Of a stretch of 64,000 nucleotides of DNA, positions 56,691 to 64,000 are shown piece by piece. The notes below the pieces were generated by a model. That model worked only from the letters and a program-made list of their open reading frames with translations, was not told the origin of the DNA and did no database searches. Within the stretch, counting starts at the first letter, position 1; every line of letters starts with the position of its first letter. Position numbers and translations under genes: made by a program. Source of the stretch: Thermothielavioides terrestris NRRL 8126. Lineage: Eukaryota; Ascomycota; Sordariomycetes; Sordariales; Chaetomiaceae. The stretch is taken from assembly GCF_000226115.1 (NCBI RefSeq), contig NC_016457.1, forward strand, positions 5,704,001 through 5,768,000. The letters are read 5' to 3'.

Positions 56691-59600
56691 ACGAGGTCGC
56701 TCTTTCTTTACCCCCTTTATAGTAGTACGAGTTTAGCTTGCCTAAGGCGCTATAGTACAACTAGGGGTTTCCTCCTTAAGGACCTCCTCCTCTACTATAG
56801 TTGTAGCGTCCTTAGCGACTATTTATACGATTTCCTCCCTTAGTAGGCTATCGCTATAAGCGTAATAAAGATTACTAAGGTAGTACTATCGACTAGTTAA
56901 GACGTTGTATAGTTCATCGTTGTAAGAAAGCTCGACTAATTAACTATTATTAGAAGTCTTAGCTAGTTGATAGGGGTAATAACCTATAGTCTAGTCGCTA
57001 GTATTCTAGTTGTCTTTAGTAGTACTAGACCTCTTTTCGCTATCTTTATAAAGCTTTAAACGATTGTTAAGGTAATAGTGTTCTCCTTAGAAGTGTCTAA
57101 TATATATCTCTTTGTTATAGAGCGCTAAGGTAGCTAAGTCTTAGCTAGCGTTAAGGCTAGGATCAGCTCCTCTATCGTTCTATACTTCGTTATAGCGATT
57201 GTCGAGGCGATAGCCTCCGTCGAAGTAGCTATCGTTATAGCGATCGTCGTAGTAGCGTTCGTCGTCGCTATACCCCTTTAAGTAGAGGAATAAGTTTATA
57301 CTATCTACTTCTAGCTAGACATTATCTAGTTTAAAGAACTTCTTTATATAATTTAAAGGATATAGTATCTAGATAGGTATATTGTCTAAAGTCTCTAGGA
57401 AATAAGTATCTCGGTCTTTGATTATCTAAACGTAGAATAGGCTAAACTAGCGGTATTCTAGCTTTTAGACTAAGCTTATATCTAGTTGCTAAACGTTATT
57501 ATAGACGAGGACGAGGTCGTCGACAGATATTACTACGTTTTCTAGGTGAAATTTACGTTTATAGGCCTTATTATAGTGTTTAGCTAGCTTTTTATAAGCT
57601 ATAGCAACCTATTTAACAGTAATCTTATAGTTATACTTAGGTTCCTAGAGGATATAAGCACAGAGGGTAATAAGCTTTATATAGAGTCTTATAGAATCCT
57701 CTCCTTCTATCTAGATATAGATAGAGTCTTAGGTAAGAATTCACTAGGTAGGAACATTAAACTTAACTAGACTAATAGGCTTATAATTATAGGTAAGAAA
57801 GAAGGGAGATATTCTATAAGAGCCTTTGACAATTATACGATCTATATATAAGATATATAGAAGGAGCTTTCTCTACCTCTTTCCTATACTATTAGTTATC
57901 TTTATAAGTAAGGTAGTAATTGGGATATAGCTAGCCTTATTCACTCTATTTATATATAAATTGTATAGTAAAATAATGACTCTCTTAATCTATAGTTTAT
58001 AGAGGATCTCTTTGACTTCGCCCTTGAACTTAGAGCCTCTATCGATAACTATAACAATAGGGTAGCCCTAGCGACAAAGGATATACTATATAATAAAGGA
58101 CTTAATAGCTTTAGAGGACTTATTCAATAGGATCTTAGCTTCGATATATCCTATAAGATCGTTATATACCTCGATAAGGAAATACTTCTTCTCCCTATAG
58201 CTAGACGGTATATATTAGATATCGAGGTGCTATTTAGTAAAAGGGAAAAATAGAGATATAGTCTAGTTTATCGCTTCTTCGAACCTCTAAGCATTGTATA
58301 TCTAATATAGTATATAAGCCTAAATCTACTCTACTATATCTTTATATATACTACGCTAGTAGTAGTGGTTTGTCACTCGTTAGTATGTCGCCTCTCTCCT
58401 ATAATAGCCAACTTCGCTATAGCACTAGTTGAAGATTAAACGTCTCTCTTTAAGGGTGTCAACAATGCGTTTATAACACTACAAATAGTTTATACTTTGG
58501 AGGAAAAGGTAATAATCCTTAACGAAGTACTTTACTACTTTCCTTTTAAGCTAACGTCGCTTCTAGTATAGCCTATAGCCTAGTAGGGTCTCTATCGTCG
58601 ATAGGAAGTAAGTAATGTCCTAGGAACGCTAGGAGTAACCGTCTTAAAGGTAGATAGGCTCTAGCTTCCCTTCTAGATATAATGCCTCTTCGCCTATATA
58701 GTTGACAAAGATCTAGACGTCGATCTAATCGTCAATGTCCTCCTCTACTTCCTTCTCTATATAGTCAAAGGGCCTAGGAGGTTTATAGGACAATACGTTG
58801 GCTACAACGTTTTTAGAACCTAGGATATACTTGACTTCGAAGTCAAATAGATAGATCTAAGCGATCTAGCGTATTATCAAAGCATCTAGGATATCGCTTA
58901 TAGTACTATTAAGCTAATAGACTAGAACTAGAGTATTAGTCTCTATAATAAAATATATACTAAAGAGGTAGTAATAAAAACGCTTTAGGAGGAAAAGTAG
59001 CCCCCTTAACTCCCTCTTTATAGTATTATACCGCTTCTCTACCTCTAACTAGATACTACTCTCGAACTAGTATAGGTGTCTTTTGCTATTAAAGCCAACC
59101 TATTTGAGTACCCTACTTTATTCGAAGATACTAATGTCGTAGACTAAAAAGATTATATTAAACCGAGGATTACTATAGATAAGTGTCGCTAAAACTAGAG
59201 TAGTAATGATGTTCTCCTTTAGCTTGTCTATCGCCTTTTGTTTAGAGGGCCTTTAGGTCCATTTAGTATCTTTCTTTATTAGGATATATAGAGGAATCGC
59301 AATAATTATAAAACCTTTAATCTAGATCTAGTAGTATTTAACTATTCTAACGAAGGTATATACCTCTTTAATATTAGAATAGGTCTTCTACTCCTTTATC
59401 TTAATCACTTTCACTTCCTTAGGAAGGCGCTCCTTTAGTATATAGAGATAACTAAGTAGGACTACTTTTAGTTACGCCTACTTTAATTTCTTAGTAATGA
59501 TAGTTGTATCTACTAGCTCTATATTTAGTAATACTATATTAATGTTCTTAAGATATTTAATAATAAATTCTTAACGTCCCCCTCTATCTAGATAGCTAAT

Positions 59601-62600
59601 ATAATCAGATTAAGGACCTTTTATAGCGATATCGTCCAGGTAGATATAATAGATATTAGAGATAAAGTTACCGAAGATTATTATTATAGCTCGCTAGAAC
59701 TAGGCAATGGAATTTATACCTCCTATTAATAATATATATATATAGAAGAGCCCAATTAGTATTATAAAAGTCGTTAAATCTTAGCTATATTTATAGAGGT
59801 TGACCTAGTTATATTTAGAGAAGAGATCTAGGAGGGACATTAGTTTATAGCCCCTAAAGTCTTCACTAAATTCCTCTATAGTAGGCGGAACGAAAGTATT
59901 ATAAATCGTTATAGTATTAGCCTTTTGAGTATTATTAATAAGCTATAAACCACTATCCTTTTTTAGAACTAGGAACTAGTTATTATAGTAGTTTATATAG
60001 CTATATTCAATAATTCCTTATATCTACCTCTCTCTAAGTAGATCAACGACCTTTTGTATTAGCGGTTTTAGGATTAGGATCGACTTACTTTGCTAGGCCT
60101 TATATAAGATAGTCCTAATATACTAGGGTAGAACAACGTCTTTATATATACGCCTATACTTAGTAAAATCCTATATAAACGCAGCTTCCTAGTTCTATAA
60201 GATCTTAATAAACATCTCTCTTTTTAGCTTAATAAGAAAATCGTCTATAGTAGCGAGCATTTTTTAAAGGCGCTCCTTAGTAAGTCTTAAGCCTAGCTCA
60301 AGATCTAAGAAACAAGGGACTATAAGGTCTTCCTAGTCTTTCTCGAACTATATCTTAGCTTTAGCCTTTATAAGCCGCTTTTCTCACTACAATAGGTCTC
60401 CCTCTAGTATAGAGCTATTCGATAGTACTAAGTCAATAGGCTAAACCTTGTTTATAATATTCTTCTAGAGTATAAATGTCCTTAGGGCCTCTCTGAACTC
60501 GCGGTAGAACGCTCGTCTTACTTAGCCTTCTATTAGAAAAGGGGTTTCCAATTAGAGTCCCCCTCTTCCCTTTTAAATAAGGCAACAATTTGATCTTACC
60601 CTTCTTCTTCTATCTAGATAGAGAAGACAACGAATAAGAATATATAATATAAAAAAGAGTGTTAAAGAGTGGTATATAAGACTTCTATAAAACGAAATAA
60701 AAAACTGCTTTACTTATACAATCGTTAAGAAAACTAAGGGCAGTCTCACCTTCCTCTATCTCTATCTAGTCAAAGATTTTTTTAAGACTCTTTGTCAATC
60801 TCTAAAATTGCTCCTAAGCGGATAATTATATTAGAGATAGTAGACGATTCTACTAGACAATCTTCTTAAAGACGATATACGCTTAGACTATCTTCCTTTC
60901 TATAATTAGATTAGTAGTGATTAGGTTGCTATTATAGTAATCGAAGGTCAAGGCGATATCTTTGACGAACAGTATACTAAGGATTACTTTATAGCTACTA
61001 ATAGTGTCCTTAGTTATAAAGAAGTAAAGGTTGATACCAACTTCTCCTAGGTATAGAGTGACCTAAGTCTTTCTAATAAATAGTACTAAGCTATAAAGAC
61101 CCTTTAAAATAACCTTAGTAGGCTAATATAGTATTATATACTTCTTAACAACATTTATTAAAATATAGTTATACTCTGAACTAGAGTCGATTAGGGCAAG
61201 GTACTTATTATAATAGCCCTTCTTAAACTAGATATATAGAGTGGGAAGAGACTATACTCTTGTTATTATACTAAGTTCTATATACTATAAGACCGAAAGC
61301 GTTGAAATAGACTTTTATAGAAGGGTATAAATATAGTTATCGACTTTACTCTATAGTCTTTTATAGATTCAATGCTCCTAGAGACTTCCTATATAAACGC
61401 CCTATACATTGTCTTTAGTGATACTAAAGATCGTTAGAACTATCTTAGTCTAACTAGAGGAAGAGTCGTTAAATATATTTATATTAATATATAGAGCCTA
61501 TATATAGACCCCTATATCTTTTAGTACAATAGTTGGTCTATTAGGCTTAGAAACACTAGACCCTTTATAGTCAATGACCTTGACATTGGTGGAAATGCCT
61601 TATAAATATACAATTAGAGCGTCCTTATACTTAGGCGAGATATAGACTAAGTCATTAAAGGTTAGACTAGTCTTCGTCTTTATTGTAGTATAGATTGTAT
61701 CCTTTATATATAGTAGCAACGTAGTGATTTTTGACGATAGTGCCTTAGGCTATAACTCCTCTTTCTTTAGTCGACTCGCTATAGCTAGGTTCTTAAAGAT
61801 AGTTATATAAGGTAGCTCTATTAGAGGAATAGAAGTACTATCTATCTAAAAGTCGTCTTCCCTTTCGTCCTTAGTGAACCAACGCTTAGTAGGCGGTGTA
61901 CCTTAAAGTATAATCTCCGCTTTTTTGTCTACTTCCTCCTTAACGTTTTCCTTAGTCTAGTTAGAAAGAGGAAGAAGCAATTAGTAGAATTCGTTAGTGT
62001 TTAGCATTAGACGTAGAACAACCTTCTAAGTTAAGATATAGCCTTCCTCTATTAGAACTATATAAAACGACAACTGATTAGACGTTATATAATAGAAGGT
62101 GGAGATAAGCTTAGGCTCCCCTTTGTATATAAGATGATTGATTGTTGTCTAGACGGTTATAGGCTCTTGATATAGCTTAGGCTACTAGAGGTAGTACTTA
62201 TTTAATACTAGAGCTATATTTAACTTAAATAGGCGACTATTTAAGCGTTTATACTTATAGTAATAAGCTTAGTAAATAGGGTAGCTATTATACTATAGGT
62301 AATAGGCTATATATATAAGGATAAGCTAACTAATCTTATTGACCTTTTATATACTATCGACATCTACCTTTATAAAGGTGATTATCTTAGCTAGTATATA
62401 GCCCTTTTTACTCTTATCGCTAAGACAATAGTCTATACCTTTGTAATATATTAGACCTATAGCTATAGCTTTTATAGCCTCTATATACTTAAGAACTATA
62501 TAGTTAGAGTTATCGTAGTAGTAGCAATAGCTAGAACTTATAGACTAGCTATAGCTAGAAGGACGATTATCAATATATAGGCTAGTAACAAAGCTAATAT

Positions 62601-64000
62601 ATCTCTTTTATAAGCGACTCCGCTACTATTAGAAATATATCTAGAGTACCTCGATCTTATTAGAAGTAGGATCGATTCTATATAAACGAAGGGCCTTGAT
62701 CTTCTATTTAAACTATTTAACGATCGTTTACTTTTGAATATATAGACGCTAGAGCTAATTAGCTAAATTGTCGATGTTATTAGGCGTAGGTATAAGAGCC
62801 TTCTTTGGCTCCTCCTCTTCCTACTCTTATAGCTTAGGGGTCGTCTTAACAATAGACGTAGCTAGAGGTGAGTAGTACTTCTATAGATCGATCTTATATT
62901 TATAGGTCTTAAGGAAGAGGTCTCCTACGTTAAGACCCTTCTAAAGCGTGTCCTAAACGAACTTAAGGAACCCTAGCTATTTCGTAGTATAGATAGAATC
63001 CTAATTATCCTTCTTCTAAGAACGCTAGTAGTCCTTAAGAGCTACCTAGATCTACTAATTAAGCGTACACTATATAGTTGGAACGACTATATACTATAGC
63101 TTATCGTAAACCTTAGTAAGGGCGACAGTGTATATATAGTCGATTAGCTTAAGGTAGTTGTAGATGACTTTACTAATTAGCTAGTATCTCCCTTTAATTA
63201 AGTTATAAAGGTAACCTCTATTACTATACTACTTAGGATCATCGCCTTTCCAACGCTTTAGGAACTTAGCTTTAAAAGTAGCCTAGGTCTCTTAGTCCTT
63301 TTTCTCTTAGTAACAAATAATAGGCTAGATTATAGTATTATACTAGAGCTTAAATAGGTGTATATAGATCTTGTTATTAGTAACCTAATAAGCCTTATAT
63401 ATCTCTTCGAAGGTTTTAATCCAATGTATAGTATTCTAACTAAAGAAGTGTCCTTAGAGGCTAGCTTTTACTAGAGTCGGAAAGGTCATACTAAGTACAG
63501 TAGTAAAAATATATTTAATTATCTTCTTTAGAGCTTTGGCTTTAGATTGACTAGAAGATATTACTAAGGGTATCTCTATATAGATAGACGGAGTAGAAGG
63601 TTTAGGCGAAGATTAATAGGGTACTTACATTAACTTAGGCAGGTCTTCCTTGCTTAGTATACCTTAGAGAGGCTATAAGACAAATATGTCTTTGGACCCT
63701 CCCTTAGAGGCTAGTCGTAGTATCTAGATTAATAGCGTTGTCGAGAGTAACGGAATTCCTAGAGTGTCTATAGATAAAGAGCGTATATACTATTGGAGCC
63801 TAGTTATAAGGTAGTTGAGTATTGTCTTTAAGAAAGGCAACGACTATATCGATAGGCTATAAAGAGACTGATATATATACTCCTATAGGAATATCGACTT
63901 CTTTAACATCTATCTAGAGGAAGAAAACCTCTTAAGAAGCTAGGTTCCTTTAAAATATATAGTTTGAATACCCTAAAGGATAGTTATAGGTTCTTTATAG
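56691..64000 (-). mobile_element. RIP-degenerate Ty3/gypsy retrotransposon E, 5' end outside window
   Basis: Minus-strand reading in order: gag (about 63,600-62,000), protease (near 61,190, IDSSSEYNYI, where Gly of the active-site triad reads Ser), RT (about 60,050-59,500, with SLLDLFSKYN and an intact YLDD near 59,621-59,645), RNase H (near 59,100), integrase core (about 58,300-57,950, with VIDRGSKFKGEV) and the integrase C-terminus (LVKFNVPT; HLENVVISVDDLVLVYN) to about 57,330. A further in-frame Asp/Tyr-rich extension runs to about 56,700. Stops are mostly TAG/TAA. Gag approaches the right window edge; the 5' LTR is outside and a 3' LTR was not recognised. Confidence 0.87.

Noticed and set aside
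1..64000. CRISPR arrays, bacterial operons or Shine-Dalgarno sites
   Set aside because: Spliceosomal introns, eukaryotic families and LTR retrotransposons show nuclear fungal DNA; no regularly spaced repeats of CRISPR type were seen.

Overview
This window looks like chromosomal DNA of a filamentous ascomycete. The genes have short introns (40-222 bp) with GT..AG ends and CTGAC/CTAAC-type branch points, GC-rich codons, and fungal families (dynactin p25, BTB/POZ, F-box, Egh16-like secreted protein, LaeA/UMTA-type methyltransferase). The style fits Sordariomycetes, perhaps Chaetomiaceae-like; that placement is inference. The window has three compartments: AT-rich degenerate retrotransposons at 1-19,850, a GC-rich gene island at about 19,850-48,050, and AT-rich degenerate retrotransposons again at 48,050-64,000.

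The two AT-rich blocks carry the imprint of repeat-induced point mutation (RIP): TpA is hugely over-represented, CpA/TpG are scarce, and former coding frames are broken mostly by TAG/TAA where Gln or Trp codons stood. On the left lie a minus-strand Ty3/gypsy element cut by the window edge (1-4.1 kb), a complete plus-strand chromodomain Ty3/gypsy element (4,584-15,170) with 248-bp LTRs and a TATAA target-site duplication, and a 5'-truncated plus-strand Ty1/copia element (15.3-18.6 kb). On the right lie a plus-strand gag-protease fragment (48.1-52.0 kb), a minus-strand relic with a Ulp1-like protease signature (about 53-54.9 kb), and a minus-strand Ty3/gypsy element running off the right edge (56.7-64 kb).

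The island holds about twelve genes. In order they are: a frame-disrupted conserved fungal protein (+); a Cys-rich hypothetical protein (-); dynactin p25 (-); a rhodanese/Acr2-like protein (-); a BTB protein (-); a SAM-dependent methyltransferase (-); a small CxxC-rich protein (-); a kinase-like protein (+); an F-box protein (-); a FAD-dependent monooxygenase (+); an Egh16-like secreted protein (-); a secreted intradiol dioxygenase (+); and a conserved nuclear-looking hypothetical protein (-). Housekeeping genes (dynactin p25) sit beside accessory-type genes. There is no polyketide synthase, peptide synthetase or other backbone enzyme in view, so a biosynthetic cluster is not supported.

The less expected signals are: a roughly 2.2-kb third reading frame with an HTH-like segment between pol and the 3' LTR of the complete element; LTRs far less mutated than the interior they flank; a 222-bp stop-free, frame-preserving intron built around a hexanucleotide repeat in the monooxygenase gene; reading-frame breaks in the first island gene; and the Ulp1-like relic. 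All exon joins below were found by reading splice signals and checking phase by hand; none has transcript support.
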